Assembly: GCF_021117295.1 (NCBI RefSeq)
Contig: NZ_CP088247.1
Location: 310,001 to 374,000 of the forward strand
From: Methylorubrum sp. B1-46
GTDB lineage: Bacteria > Pseudomonadota > Alphaproteobacteria > Rhizobiales > Beijerinckiaceae
Reading direction: 5' to 3'
DNA: 64,000 nt
The notes beneath the pieces were generated by a model. That model was not told the DNA's origin. It saw only the letters and a list, made by a program, of their open reading frames with translations, and ran no database searches. Positions within the stretch are counted from its first letter, which is position 1. Every line of letters starts with the position of its first letter. Position numbers and translations under genes: made by a program. Below are positions 42,960-52,487 of the stretch, one piece after another.

Positions 42960-45900
42960 CTATGCTTTCGGCTGGAAGCCGGCGAGATGAAGCTCGTTGA
43001 TCTGCACCTGCCCGGCGCCCGGCGAGGTGTAGTTGTATTGGATGCGAACACTTCGTGTTCCCGCCGGCAGGTAGCGGATGCAGCTTGCTCGAAAGTCGAA
43101 CGTGTTATTTCCAGGGCCGACCGACACCGAAACATTCTGCTCGTTGAACTTGAAATATCCGGCGACGACGCCGTCCACGATCAGGCGCATCCCGAGCAGC
43201 GATGTCCCGGCCGGGCCGGAGATTGTCAGTCTGCCGAAGACTTCGATGTTGGCCGGGAAGTCCGGATTGGTGACGAGGTACGTGAAGTTTAGGTTGGCAT
43301 CGATCTGATCGTTGACCGTGCCGGCGCCAGCGATCAGCGTGTAAGATCCAATGTCGATGCGCAGCGGTGTGGACGCCTGCTGCGAGAGCAGCCGCAGATA
43401 CGGCACGCTCAGCGTTCCCGAGCCCGCGTCGAAGGAGAAGGCCGGCACGCCCGACACGCCCGGCGACGTGATGACGAACTTGTCTGCGTCGAACCGGACG
43501 AGGCTGCCGCCGCCGGGCAGCAGGTCGAACGTCATGCCCGTGCCGCGGGTCTGGCCGTTCACCTCCACCGCCAGCAGCGTTTCAAACCGGGCAGACACGC
43601 CCGAGATGTCTGAGCGCGCCGAGAGCGTCATGCGGCCGAACGCGGTGCCGCGGTCGGTCTGTGCTTGAACCGCAGTGATCTGGGATGCGAACGCCGCGTC
43701 GTTGGCGATGCGCACCTCACGCTCTTGCACGAAGTATGCGAGATCGCTGTCATAGCGGACGATGAGGCTATCAATGCGCGACGCGAGCGCGCCATCCCCG
43801 TCCACTCGCGCGGTTTGCTCAGCAACAATGGCTGACGTGTTGTCTCCGACCTTCGCGCTTAATACCTGAAGGCTGGTAGCGGTAGCGGAGTCATTGGCAA
43901 TCCGGACGGTCTGTTCATTAAGGAAATAGGCAAGATCGCTGTCGTACCGGACAATGAGCGCATCAGTGCGCTGAGCCTGAACGCTATCGCCATCGATCCG
44001 CGCCTGCCGCTCGGTGATGGCGGCGGCCTCGGCAGTGCCCAGGCGCACCACTGCGGCGCTGAGGTCGCTCGCGAACGCCGCGTCGGCGCTCAGGCGCTCC
44101 TCTTTCTCGTAGACGATGGCGGCGGTGTTTTCTTCCCCGACCGCCGCCGCTGCCAACACGCGGGCAAGAAGATCGCTGGCCTTCTCGTTGGCGACGCGCT
44201 CCACCTCAAGGATGCGGTCGATCCGGCCGCGGACATCCTCCGTCAGGCCCTCGTAGTCGATGGGCGGCAGGCGTAGTTCGATCTGGCTGTTGTCGATCAG
44301 CGGCGCCACGGTGGTGAAGGTCGTGGCGACGTAGTCGCCCGGCAGGCCGGTGCGCCCGAAGGCGCGAGCGCGGACCGTGACGGGCTGGTCCGACTGGCGC
44401 ATCTGCGCGCGACCGCTCGATGCCGGGCCGTAGGGCGACAGCACCTCCCAGGTGGCGCCGCTGTCATAGGAGAGATCGGCCTCGTAGTTCCGGGCGCCGC
44501 GGGTGACGGAGACACCCCACACGACTTCGATGCCGGTCTCGATCCGCTGGCAGCGGGCGTGCAGCACTGAAATCTGCGGGATCAGCGGCTCGGCGAGGTT
44601 GTCGGCGTTGACGGGGAGCGGCGCGATCACCTGCTCGTCGAGGAGCTGCCAGACGCGCGGGTCGTCGGCCACCATCTCGATCTGAACCCGGTCGGCGTCG
44701 CTCGGGATGGCCGAGCGGGCGACGTAGGTCTCTTGGATCTCGGTCAGATCGCCGATGACGATGGTGGTGGGATCCTGGCTGTCGCGGGCCAGCACGCTGG
44801 CGAGGCTGCGGCCGGTCTGCGCCGCGAGCGCGGTCACGTCGTCGGGGTGAAGCTCCAGCCCGCGCGGTCCAACACCGCGCATGCGCAGGATGCCCCACTC
44901 CCGCCCGTCGCGGCGGCGGACGGAGCCGTAGCCCCATTCGCCCGGCACGTTGGCGGTGACGTCGAGCGTCAGGACGTTACCCGAGGCCGAGGCCACGCCG
45001 AACGTCTGCTTGCCCTTGAAGAACCAGAGATCCGAGAGGACGTGATCGCCTGGGAAGACGAGACGCCCGTCCCATTCGGTCGTGATGCGCCGCTCGGCGC
45101 CGCGGAACACGGCGACCGCCGCGAGCCAGGTGGCGTGCTTCAGCGCGTGCAGGCCGTCGCGGATGCCGTTCACCCGGTAGCGCTTCGGCGTGCGCGTGGC
45201 CGGGCCATAGCTGAACCGCACCTCGTCGGGGCGGCGCGGGTCGCCGTCGCGGTCAAACTCCACGATGACGTCGCTGCCCTCGACCTTCGTCTTGAAGGTG
45301 GCGCCCGCGCTGTCGCGCACGATCTGCCGGCGCGTGAGGACGTGCCGCGGCTCGGCGCGGCTCTCGTCGCGCACAAACGAGTGCACCGGCCCGACCTTCA
45401 CCGGGTCGCAGCGCAGCGGCAGCAGAACCTCGGAGGCCGCTTCCCAGAACGAGGACACCTCGGGCAGCACGCCGTCGAAGGTGTCATTCGCGTCGAGCAG
45501 GTTGTGGTAGTAGATGGCCTTGGTCGCGTCGAAGCCGTTCGGCAGGGCGAGACCGTGCTGCGAGCGCACGAGGTCGGCAAAGGCCCATACCGCCTTGCGC
45601 TCCGGCTGCTCGATCCAGGCCGAGCCGTTCCACACCGGCACGATGCGCGTGGCGTCGACCCAGATCTCGGAGAAGGCCGTCACGGTCAGGCCCTTCCCGG
45701 CCCGCACCCGCATGACGATCTCGGTGGTGGCCGGCCGGATCCGGACATCGTCCTTGATCGCCGCCATCTCGTCCCAAGAGGCGGCGTTCTTCTGCTCGAA
45801 CCCGACGGCCTCCGGGTACATGTTCTGCGCCCGCACCTGATAGGCGGCGCTCTTCGGCAGGCGGAAGTAGGCCGAGCGGCGCAGCGGCGTCGTGGTGAGC

Positions 45901-46946
45901 GCGGTGGCGCCCTCGCTGGAGCGCCACAGCTCGAACTCAGGACCGACCACCTCGCCCGTGTTCGGGTTGATCTCGCGGGCCTGGAAGATGACGCCAGCCA
46001 CCGTCGGCGCCTGCCGGCCCTGCGACGAGACCCGGTAGATCGCTGGATAGGTCCACGACATCTGCGCCGCGTCGGCGGTGACGCCCTGCGGGGTCAGCCG
46101 AAACCACGGCGTCCAATCGGGATTGCCGCCCGGCCGCGGCATCTCCTGCCCGCCGACGGACGGCGAGGAGATCACGTCGCCCGGCGCGATGGTCGAGGGC
46201 TGGGCGAACAGGAACTCGATCTGCGTGCCGAGCGGGCCGGCGGTCGAGGTGAACGGCGCCTGGATGCCGCCGGTCTCGGTCCAGAACACGGCCTCGCCGA
46301 CATGCACGGCGTGGATCTGGAAGCGACCGATGCCGAGCGTCATGCGCTTGGTCAGCACCATCGTGTCGCCGTCGTAGGTGATGAAGTCCTTCTGGCTGAG
46401 CGGGGGCGTGGACCAGCACCGGCCATAGAGCAGCGGCTTGCGCGCGCCGGGCTTTGGGATGTTGCCGCCGCCCGTCACGCTCGACAGGCTGCGCTCGGTC
46501 TTCTTCTTCGCGGCGGAGGAGGCCTGCGCGGCGTAGCCCAGCGCCACGCCGCCGATGACGAGGCCCGCCTGCACGGCCGTGACCGAAACGCCGCCCAAGG
46601 CCGTGGCCAGCGCCGGCGCGGCGTAGGGCGCCACGGCGATGAGCGCGATCGACGCGATGGCGAGGCCGATGGAGGCGATGCCCCGGCCAAGCGGCACCTC
46701 CGTCACCAGCACGACGTCGTCGGGCCCGACCAGCGTGCGGCTCCAGTTCGCGCGCAGACGCACAGAGCCGTCGGTCGGGCGCAGGAAGGCCTCACCCTTC
46801 CGATGCACCGAGACAATGAAGCGGCGGCCGGCCGGCGGCTTGTGCCGCGCGACGATCGTGGAGAGCCGACGGCGGCGCCGATCCGGCAGCCGCACGGGCT
46901 CGCCGCGGGTCTGCCCGGCGATGTTCGCGGTGACGACGAGGGTCAT
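42960..46946 (-). CDS. Tail tip attachment protein, TipJ/gpJ-like
   Basis: 1328 residues. The N-terminal ~85 residues and the hydrophobic stretch at ~90-145 (GIASIGLAIASIALIAVAP and following) resemble lambda gpI, and no separate I gene is present, so this looks like an I-J fusion. The middle carries the gpJ-type hub domains and fibronectin-like segments (HARCQRIETGIEVVWGVSV). A coiled-coil section with a duplicated unit follows (nt ~43,690-44,030), then a C-terminal beta domain. It forms the tail tip and usually decides host range. Coupled to the NlpC/P60 gene by ATGA. Confidence 0.88.
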   Translation of the reverse strand: MTLVVTANIAGQTRGEPVRLPDRRRRRLSTIVARHKPPAGRRFIVSVHRKGEAFLRPTDGSVRLRANWSRTLVGPDDVVLVTEVPLGRGIASIGLAIASIALIAVAPYAAPALATALGGVSVTAVQAGLVIGGVALGYAAQASSAAKKKTERSLSSVTGGGNIPKPGARKPLLYGRCWSTPPLSQKDFITYDGDTMVLTKRMTLGIGRFQIHAVHVGEAVFWTETGGIQAPFTSTAGPLGTQIEFLFAQPSTIAPGDVISSPSVGGQEMPRPGGNPDWTPWFRLTPQGVTADAAQMSWTYPAIYRVSSQGRQAPTVAGVIFQAREINPNTGEVVGPEFELWRSSEGATALTTTPLRRSAYFRLPKSAAYQVRAQNMYPEAVGFEQKNAASWDEMAAIKDDVRIRPATTEIVMRVRAGKGLTVTAFSEIWVDATRIVPVWNGSAWIEQPERKAVWAFADLVRSQHGLALPNGFDATKAIYYHNLLDANDTFDGVLPEVSSFWEAASEVLLPLRCDPVKVGPVHSFVRDESRAEPRHVLTRRQIVRDSAGATFKTKVEGSDVIVEFDRDGDPRRPDEVRFSYGPATRTPKRYRVNGIRDGLHALKHATWLAAVAVFRGAERRITTEWDGRLVFPGDHVLSDLWFFKGKQTFGVASASGNVLTLDVTANVPGEWGYGSVRRRDGREWGILRMRGVGPRGLELHPDDVTALAAQTGRSLASVLARDSQDPTTIVIGDLTEIQETYVARSAIPSDADRVQIEMVADDPRVWQLLDEQVIAPLPVNADNLAEPLIPQISVLHARCQRIETGIEVVWGVSVTRGARNYEADLSYDSGATWEVLSPYGPASSGRAQMRQSDQPVTVRARAFGRTGLPGDYVATTFTTVAPLIDNSQIELRLPPIDYEGLTEDVRGRIDRILEVERVANEKASDLLARVLAAAAVGEENTAAIVYEKEERLSADAAFASDLSAAVVRLGTAEAAAITERQARIDGDSVQAQRTDALIVRYDSDLAYFLNEQTVRIANDSATATSLQVLSAKVGDNTSAIVAEQTARVDGDGALASRIDSLIVRYDSDLAYFVQEREVRIANDAAFASQITAVQAQTDRGTAFGRMTLSARSDISGVSARFETLLAVEVNGQTRGTGMTFDLLPGGGSLVRFDADKFVITSPGVSGVPAFSFDAGSGTLSVPYLRLLSQQASTPLRIDIGSYTLIAGAGTVNDQIDANLNFTYLVTNPDFPANIEVFGRLTISGPAGTSLLGMRLIVDGVVAGYFKFNEQNVSVSVGPGNNTFDFRASCIRYLPAGTRSVRIQYNYTSPGAGQVQINELHLAGFQPKA

Positions 46947-47347
46947 TGCACCTTCGGGATCAGGTACGTCAGCCGCCAGCGGCGGGCCGCGGCAAGTTCG
47001 AGCGGCGGGTCGAGCACGACGCCGTGCCGCTCATCGGTGTGCAGGATCAGCCCGCCGTCCTGGGCGAGGTAGACGCCGCAATGGGTCTCGGCGCCGGCGA
47101 CCTTCCCCATCAGCACGAGGGCGCCGTCCACGGGCGCCGGGGTCTCGCGCCACTCGGCTCGGGCGGGGTGCGTCGCCATCGCCTCGGCACGGGCGCGGAC
47201 GTCCGCGACGAGGGCCGGGTCCGCCGCCGGCAGGGTGCGGCCGAACAACTCGGCCTGCGCCAGCGCGGCGAGCCACCAGCAGTTCCGCTCCACCTTGTCG
47301 TAGGCGGCCCCGCGCCAGCGGCGCAGAAAGGCGGCGCGGTCGCTCAC
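46943..47347 (-). CDS. Tail tip NlpC/P60-type peptidase (gpK-like)
   Basis: 134 residues from a GTG at 47347 that overlaps the upstream stop (GTGA). Upstream in-frame starts would run deep into the previous gene. Cys in VERNCWWLAALAQAELFG and His in ETHCGVYLAQDGG are the expected catalytic pair of NlpC/P60 peptidases. It probably cuts cell-wall peptides during DNA entry or tail assembly. Equivalent to the C-terminal half of lambda gpK. Confidence 0.82.
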   Translation of the reverse strand: MSDRAAFLRRWRGAAYDKVERNCWWLAALAQAELFGRTLPAADPALVADVRARAEAMATHPARAEWRETPAPVDGALVLMGKVAGAETHCGVYLAQDGGLILHTDERHGVVLDPPLELAAARRWRLTYLIPKVQ

Positions 47348-47892
47348 GTGAACAGGGCCGGGTAGTTCGCGCGGTCGAAGAAGGCGTCGGGGCCGCTCGG
47401 CACGTTCTGCTGCCGACCATCCGGCCACGCGATCGTGCCCTCGGCGCTGTCGGCGGAGATCTCGACCGCCGTCATCTCCAGGCCGGTAAAGCTGTCGTCG
47501 TCGGGGCCGGTCACCTCGTCGAGGCGGCCCGGGAGCACGCGATAGAACCGGATCGTGACCCGGATGGCCTGATCGTAGCCGATGGCGTCCTTCAGCAGGT
47601 CGTGGAGGATGTCGGAGACGTTGTCGATGCGGATCTTGCCGTCCGTCGGGCCGTCGCTGTCGGCACCCGGCGCAATCAGCTCGAAGGCGCAGAGCAGGTG
47701 CGCGAGGCGCGGGCCGCCCGCCTCGATCGGCAGGCTCAGGGTCTCGCCCGGCTCGCCGAGCCCGCCATCCAGGTTCCGCACCAGCCGGATCGCTTCATCG
47801 AGCGAGGCGTGATCCACCTCCAGGGTCTCGATCACCACGCCCTCGTCGTCGCCCGAGGCGTAGGCCTCGCGCAGGGCTGCGCTCACCGTCAT
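47344..47892 (-). CDS. DUF1833-family tail protein (gpL position)
   Basis: 182 residues, starting MTVSAALREAYASGDDEGVVIETLEV and ending DRANYPALF. This matches the style of DUF1833 tail tip proteins found just before the NlpC/P60 gene in siphoviruses of this kind. In lambda the gene in this place, L, initiates tail-tip assembly and may bind a metal cluster. No Cys cluster is obvious here. Confidence 0.7.
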   Translation of the reverse strand: MTVSAALREAYASGDDEGVVIETLEVDHASLDEAIRLVRNLDGGLGEPGETLSLPIEAGGPRLAHLLCAFELIAPGADSDGPTDGKIRIDNVSDILHDLLKDAIGYDQAIRVTIRFYRVLPGRLDEVTGPDDDSFTGLEMTAVEISADSAEGTIAWPDGRQQNVPSGPDAFFDRANYPALFT

Positions 47893-47896
47893 CTGA

Positions 47897-48271
47897 TCAC
47901 CAATCCTGAACGACGAGGGTGAAGGTCACGACGTACTTGGACCGTTGCGGCGCGGACCAAGAGACCTCGCCCTCGATGGAGCAGACCCGCTGCCCGATGC
48001 TCATGTCCGGCAGCAGCACGGGCGCGGTGAAGCGGCGCGCGCCAGTGTTCAGGTCGTTGAGGTGGAACGCCTTGAAGATCACGAACTCCTCCGGCGACAG
48101 CCGCAGGGTCATGCTCAGCGGCGTCGTGACGTAGAGCTGTCGGCGGCGGCGGCGCGACGGCCCATCATCGAACTGCGTCTCCTGCGCGGTCGGATGAAGG
48201 CTGCGCGTGCCGCCCGACGAGGCCAGCCCGCGCAGTTCCGGCAGCGTGGACGGCCAAGAGGGGTTCGCCAT
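47897..48271 (-). CDS. Minor tail protein (gpM position)
   Basis: 124 residues, MANPSWPSTLPELRGLASSGG..., with beta strands (LYVTTPLSMTLRLSPEEFVIF) and the ending YVVTFTLVVQDW typical of phage tail proteins that follow the tape measure. It lies 3 bp after the tape-measure stop and should form part of the tail tip. Confidence 0.7.
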   Translation of the reverse strand: MANPSWPSTLPELRGLASSGGTRSLHPTAQETQFDDGPSRRRRRQLYVTTPLSMTLRLSPEEFVIFKAFHLNDLNTGARRFTAPVLLPDMSIGQRVCSIEGEVSWSAPQRSKYVVTFTLVVQDW

Positions 48272-48274
48272 GCG

Positions 48275-51200
48275 TCAGCCGTTCCGATAGCCGGCGCCGC
48301 TCACACCGCGGAACGGGCCCTGTCCGCGCGCCATTCGCTGCCCGAGCCCGCCCTCGACCACGCGGATAGCCTGGTCGTAGCCGCCATCTGCGCGGCGCTG
48401 CGGCGGGCCGTCCCGTTCAAGTGCGACGCCCGGCGGCGTGATGAAGTTGATGGGCGGCACACCGTTGCCGTTTGCCGGCCGCATCGCTGCGGCGCTCGGC
48501 ATGGTGAAGGCGTCGCGACCGACATAGCCGCCATCGGCATAGCCACGAAGACCCCCGCTGCGCCGCAGGATCTCGACCGCCGCCACACCGCCGTGGCGCG
48601 CGACGTCGTCCTGCGAGAAGACCACCTCGCCGCGGTGAACAAGGCCTGCCACGTCGTAGCGCTCCCCGTGACCTGTGAAGCCGCCCACGTCGAATAGGCG
48701 CACGCCGCCGGTGGGAGAAGCGCCGGCCGCACTCGCGCCGCCGCCGAACAGGTTAGAGATGAAGCCACCGATGCCACCGCCAGAACCTCCGCCAGCGGCG
48801 CCGAAGGCTGAGGAGATCGCACTGTCCATCACCTTGGCGATAAGCCGGTCGGCCGCGTTGCCGAAGGCGTTCGATAGAGCGGTGGCAGCATCACCGCCGC
48901 GGCGCAGGTCGGTGACGAACGAGGTCACGCCGTCCGAGAAGATGGCCTTGGTCTCGGACATCTCCAGCGTATCGCGGGTCCGGCTGATGGCAGCGCGGGC
49001 CTCGGGTGAGGTCGTGTCACCGAACCGCGCGCGAGCCACCGCGTAGGCCTGCTGGTCGATGCGGTCGCGGCCCAACTGCTCACGGGAGAACTCGTCGTCC
49101 CGGGCGAACTGCACGAGGCGGGTCGCACGCGACGCCTGCTCCGCGGAGAGGGCGAACCCTTCCAGGCTCTTGCGCAGGGCCTCGCTCGGCGGGACGCCGC
49201 GGGCGAGCATGTCCTGATAGAGCTCGGCCGCGCGGGTCGAAGCCTCAAGCTGCGCGCCGTTCCGGCCGTAGAGCTCGGTATTGCGGCGAAGCACGTCCTG
49301 GCTGCGCTCGACAGCCTGGGTTTGGGCGTCAAGATCGCGGGCCACGCCGAGCGATGAGGCGTCGCCCATCTGGCCAGCACGACGCATGATGTCGATGCCG
49401 TAGCCCGGGCCGGTGCCGTAGCCGTTCAGTGCCTTGATCTGGTCGCCCCCCGCCCACTGCTGGCGCAGGCTGAGGTAGGCCGCAGCACCCATCACCGCCT
49501 GGCTCGGATCCTTGCGGTCGAAGCCCGGGATGAGCCTGCGAATGTCGGTCTCGGCATCGACCGTGATCTGGCCGAAGCCCCAAGCGGTCGAGGCAGGATT
49601 GCCGAAGCGGTCCTTGATGTTGGTCGGGCCAGAGAGGCGGAAGCTGTTCTCCTTCTCGCCGATCGCGGCCAGGATCTCCGGCGTCACCGTCGGGAAGCGC
49701 TGGGCGGCGGCGAGGATCATCTGCTGGATGTCGGCCGGCGCTCGAGCGAAAGCGCCTCCGCGCTGGGTCTGCTCCAGCGTCTGCGAGCGCGTTAGGTTGC
49801 TGAGCTCGATCTGTCGGGCACGCTCGATCCCGGCGCGGTCCGCCTCCTTCGCATCGCGCAGCTGATCGTCGAAGGTCTTATTGATCTCCGCGGCCGAGCG
49901 CCCGAAGCCTGTGGCGCCCACCATGCGGGCGTTGAATTCTGCTGTTCGGTTGAGTGCTGCGGTTGCGCGGCTACCGAAGCGATCGATGTCCTCGACGAGG
50001 TTGCGAACAACGGTGCTGAGATCCCCGAACCCGCGCTTGGCCTCCTCGACCTGCTCGGGCCGCAGTCCGAACCGCATCGGCTCGGTGATCGCTTTCCGCA
50101 GTAGGACACCCTGATCCGTGAGGCGCTTCAGCTCCTCCTGATCGGGCGAGAGCGACCGGAGCACGGCGCCGACCTGATAGGAACGCTGCGCGGCCTGTGC
50201 GCGCTCGGTCTGCTCCTGCCCGAGGCGCTGGCGCTCAAGCAACCGGTCGAGTTCAGCCTGGATTGCGGGCCGCTGCGCACCGACACCAAGCAGGCCGAGG
50301 ATGCCGGTTTGCTGCTGCGGCCCCTCGGCCAGCACCCGCCGGAGGTCAGCGATGCGCGTCTGCAGGTCGCCACCGGTGGCGAACCGATCCAGCGTCTGGC
50401 CGAGACGATCCCACGCTGTGCCGACGGTTTGCGTGACGAGAGCCCACCCGCGGGTCTCCTCCGCCACGCCGCGAGTGCTCGCGCGGACGGCATCCAGCAG
50501 CGCCCGCTGAGCACCGAGCCGATTGCCCTGCGCGTCGAGCCGACGGATGTTCTCTGCCTGCGCCTCGTTCAGGATGCCGTAGCGCTGGCCGAGATCGTCG
50601 ACGCCCTTCGACACGTCGCCGAGCGACGCCGCGAGCTGCGCCGCCCCCTCGGTCGCATCGACGCCGAGGAAGCGCGAGAAATCACGCGTGGCGCCGACCG
50701 CATCCCCGAGGATCTCCGGGCCGACGCGACCGTTGCCGGCGTAGACCGTTGCGATCTCACGCGCGCCGCGGCGGCTGAAGTTGCCGGCCCGCACCTGTGC
50801 ATCGGCGAGATCGTTGATCTGGCTGAGGGTAACGCCGGAGGTGCGGCCCACGCCGGCAAGCACCTTCTCCGTCTCCTGCTGCGAGTTGCGATAGGAGACG
50901 GTGGCCGCGATGCCGGCGACGACAGCGGCGGTGACGCCGCCGATCGCGCCGCCGACGAGGCCGATGCGGCTGACGAACCCAGCCACGGCCTCGCCCGCCT
51001 GCCCGAAGGCGCCCTTGACGCTCGCGCCGCCGGGGCCGGCGAACACCTGCGCGATCTGCGGCCCCTGTTGCAGGGCGATCATGCTGAGCGGCGAGCCGGA
51101 GCCGAGCTGAGCGACCACGTCGCCGCCCTGGTAGGTCAAATTGGTGATCTCGTCGGGGCGCAAGCGCCGCGCGACGTTCTGGTTGGCTGCCTCCGGCACG

Positions 51201-51784
51201 TTGCCGAGCGAGCCCAGGCGCCGGCCGGCCTCGATGTTGGCGAGGGTGGCAGCGCCAGCGGCACCGAGGTCGCGCCAGCCAGAGACCGTGTTGCGGACGA
51301 TGGTGGTGCGGGCCTCGGCGGACCGCCGCAGCGCATCTGTCTCGGCGCGATAGGCCTCCTCGAAAGCGGAGGCCGAGGCGCGGGCTGCGCCAACCTGCGC
51401 GTCACGAACTCCGAGGAGCGTGTTGATGCTGGTCTGCGCCGTGCGTGCCGCCTGCTCCTGCCGCGCGGCGCGGATCTGATCCTGACGCGCAAGCTCGGCC
51501 TCAAACACTGACGCCGAGTCGCGTGCCGAGCCGGCCCCGCCCGCACCGACGCCGAGCAGGGCGTTGACGTTGGCCTGCGCTCGCGCCTGGGCCTCGGCCT
51601 CGCGCGCAGCCTGGGCCAAGCGCTGCCATTTCGCGGTCTGCCGGTCGGTTGCGGCCGCCGCTTGATCGGCCGCCGCGCCCACCTTCTGGAACGCCGCCTG
51701 ACCGGCGCTGCCGGCGTCGTCGAGGACGCGCTTCAGTTCGGCGCCGCCCTCGACGCCGAGGCGGATCGCGATGCTAGTCGCCAT
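48275..51784 (-). CDS. Tail length tape-measure protein with lytic transglycosylase domain
   Basis: 1169 residues, long helical stretches rich in Ala/Gln/Arg, and hydrophobic segments around IGLVGGAIGGVTAAVVAGIAA. A soluble-lytic-transglycosylase-like domain lies mid-protein (nt ~49,380-49,700): AIGEKENSF with the catalytic-type Glu, AWGFGQITVDAETDI and ALNGYGTGPGYG. The start MATSIAIRLGVEGGAEL is typical of tape measures. The protein sets tail length and the enzyme domain helps DNA cross the cell wall. It overlaps the end of the GT reading frame by 11 bp. Confidence 0.9.
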   Translation of the reverse strand: MATSIAIRLGVEGGAELKRVLDDAGSAGQAAFQKVGAAADQAAAATDRQTAKWQRLAQAAREAEAQARAQANVNALLGVGAGGAGSARDSASVFEAELARQDQIRAARQEQAARTAQTSINTLLGVRDAQVGAARASASAFEEAYRAETDALRRSAEARTTIVRNTVSGWRDLGAAGAATLANIEAGRRLGSLGNVPEAANQNVARRLRPDEITNLTYQGGDVVAQLGSGSPLSMIALQQGPQIAQVFAGPGGASVKGAFGQAGEAVAGFVSRIGLVGGAIGGVTAAVVAGIAATVSYRNSQQETEKVLAGVGRTSGVTLSQINDLADAQVRAGNFSRRGAREIATVYAGNGRVGPEILGDAVGATRDFSRFLGVDATEGAAQLAASLGDVSKGVDDLGQRYGILNEAQAENIRRLDAQGNRLGAQRALLDAVRASTRGVAEETRGWALVTQTVGTAWDRLGQTLDRFATGGDLQTRIADLRRVLAEGPQQQTGILGLLGVGAQRPAIQAELDRLLERQRLGQEQTERAQAAQRSYQVGAVLRSLSPDQEELKRLTDQGVLLRKAITEPMRFGLRPEQVEEAKRGFGDLSTVVRNLVEDIDRFGSRATAALNRTAEFNARMVGATGFGRSAAEINKTFDDQLRDAKEADRAGIERARQIELSNLTRSQTLEQTQRGGAFARAPADIQQMILAAAQRFPTVTPEILAAIGEKENSFRLSGPTNIKDRFGNPASTAWGFGQITVDAETDIRRLIPGFDRKDPSQAVMGAAAYLSLRQQWAGGDQIKALNGYGTGPGYGIDIMRRAGQMGDASSLGVARDLDAQTQAVERSQDVLRRNTELYGRNGAQLEASTRAAELYQDMLARGVPPSEALRKSLEGFALSAEQASRATRLVQFARDDEFSREQLGRDRIDQQAYAVARARFGDTTSPEARAAISRTRDTLEMSETKAIFSDGVTSFVTDLRRGGDAATALSNAFGNAADRLIAKVMDSAISSAFGAAGGGSGGGIGGFISNLFGGGASAAGASPTGGVRLFDVGGFTGHGERYDVAGLVHRGEVVFSQDDVARHGGVAAVEILRRSGGLRGYADGGYVGRDAFTMPSAAAMRPANGNGVPPINFITPPGVALERDGPPQRRADGGYDQAIRVVEGGLGQRMARGQGPFRGVSGAGYRNG

Positions 51785-52444
51785 CGTCAGCGTTCTCCCG
51801 GTAGGCCTTCACGATGATGGGCTCGACCGATGGCAGGGCATCGGCAAGCAGGGCGGTTTCGGCGCCCATCGCATCCGCCATCATGAGGATCGCCCCGTAA
51901 TCCAGGGCATAGGGGCCGGCGAACGCGGCCCGGACCTGCCCGCCGCAGCGGCGGATCACCGCCCATGCCACGGTGCCCTCGTCTGTCTCCGTCGCGTGAA
52001 CGGCGTAGGGGCACTCAGGGCAGGCTACGCCGCAGGCATCGCAGTATCCGGACCCTCCCCCGAAGTGCCATCGGGCGAGTTCGAGGATCCGTTTTTTTCC
52101 TCGTCCCGCCGAAGGGCCGGGGTGACGTAGAGGGCGTCGAGCGCATCGTAGGCCGGCCAGTGCTCGAGCAGTGCGTTGACGGTCTCGGCCGTGACCGGCG
52201 CGGGTTCGCCCTCGGCTGTGCCGACCCCCTCCCACTCCACGATGCCGCGTCGAGCCAGTTCATGCACCAGCGCCATGCTGGCGCGAGTGGCGACGTCGGT
52301 CTGATCCTCATCGCGGTAGACCCTGCCAACCGCCTCGCGGGCAACGAGCATGGATGCGACCGTGATGGGCCGAACTCGAACTCGAACGCCTGGGAACAGG
52401 TCGAGCCAGAACGGTTCCTCTACGCGAGCTGACAGCTTAAGCAT
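51774..52444 (-). CDS. Tail assembly chaperone GT fusion, made by -1 frameshift
   Basis: Residues 1-118 come from the same ATG (52444) as the G-like protein. At the A-AAA-AAC heptamer (52097-52091) a -1 slip moves ribosomes into the frame that reads RILELARWHFGGGSGYCDAC and ends at 51774, giving about 223 residues. The T-like part has a CDAC/CPEC zinc-type cluster and no start codon of its own, as expected for a frameshift extension. In lambda the G/GT ratio is set by such slippage and the proteins guide tail polymerisation on the tape measure. Confidence 0.85.
52025..52444 (-). CDS. Tail assembly chaperone G-like (unshifted product)
   Basis: 139 residues from the ATG at 52444 (MLKLSARVEEPFWLDLFPGV). 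A longer upstream in-frame extension overlaps the divergent lipoprotein gene and is not coding-like. The C-terminal ~20 residues after the slip site (SSNSPDGTSGEGPDTAMPA) are low complexity. The gene is placed between tail tube and tape measure as in lambda and HK97. It is the major product when no frameshift occurs. Confidence 0.85.
   Translation of the reverse strand: MLKLSARVEEPFWLDLFPGVRVRVRPITVASMLVAREAVGRVYRDEDQTDVATRASMALVHELARRGIVEWEGVGTAEGEPAPVTAETVNALLEHWPAYDALDALYVTPALRRDEEKNGSSNSPDGTSGEGPDTAMPAA
52091..52097 (-). promoter_or_regulatory. Programmed -1 ribosomal frameshift site (A AAA AAC)
   Basis: On the coding strand the codons GAA AAA AAC contain the heptamer A-AAA-AAC in the correct phase. 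A T7 run on the plus strand (52092-52098) marks it. The -1 frame is open from well before the site to 51774. A7 followed by C is among the most slippery sequences known for bacterial ribosomes. Confidence 0.85.
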
Positions 52445-52487
52445 CTGACGCCTGAAATTGGGTGGAAGAGACAAGGGGCGGGGACAA

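Noticed and set aside
44733..47072. A 779-codon plus-strand frame across the TipJ gene, and a 691-codon one at 58558-60633 across the portal gene
   Set aside because: Both are antisense shadows of well-recognised phage structural genes, with Arg/His/Gly-rich translations.
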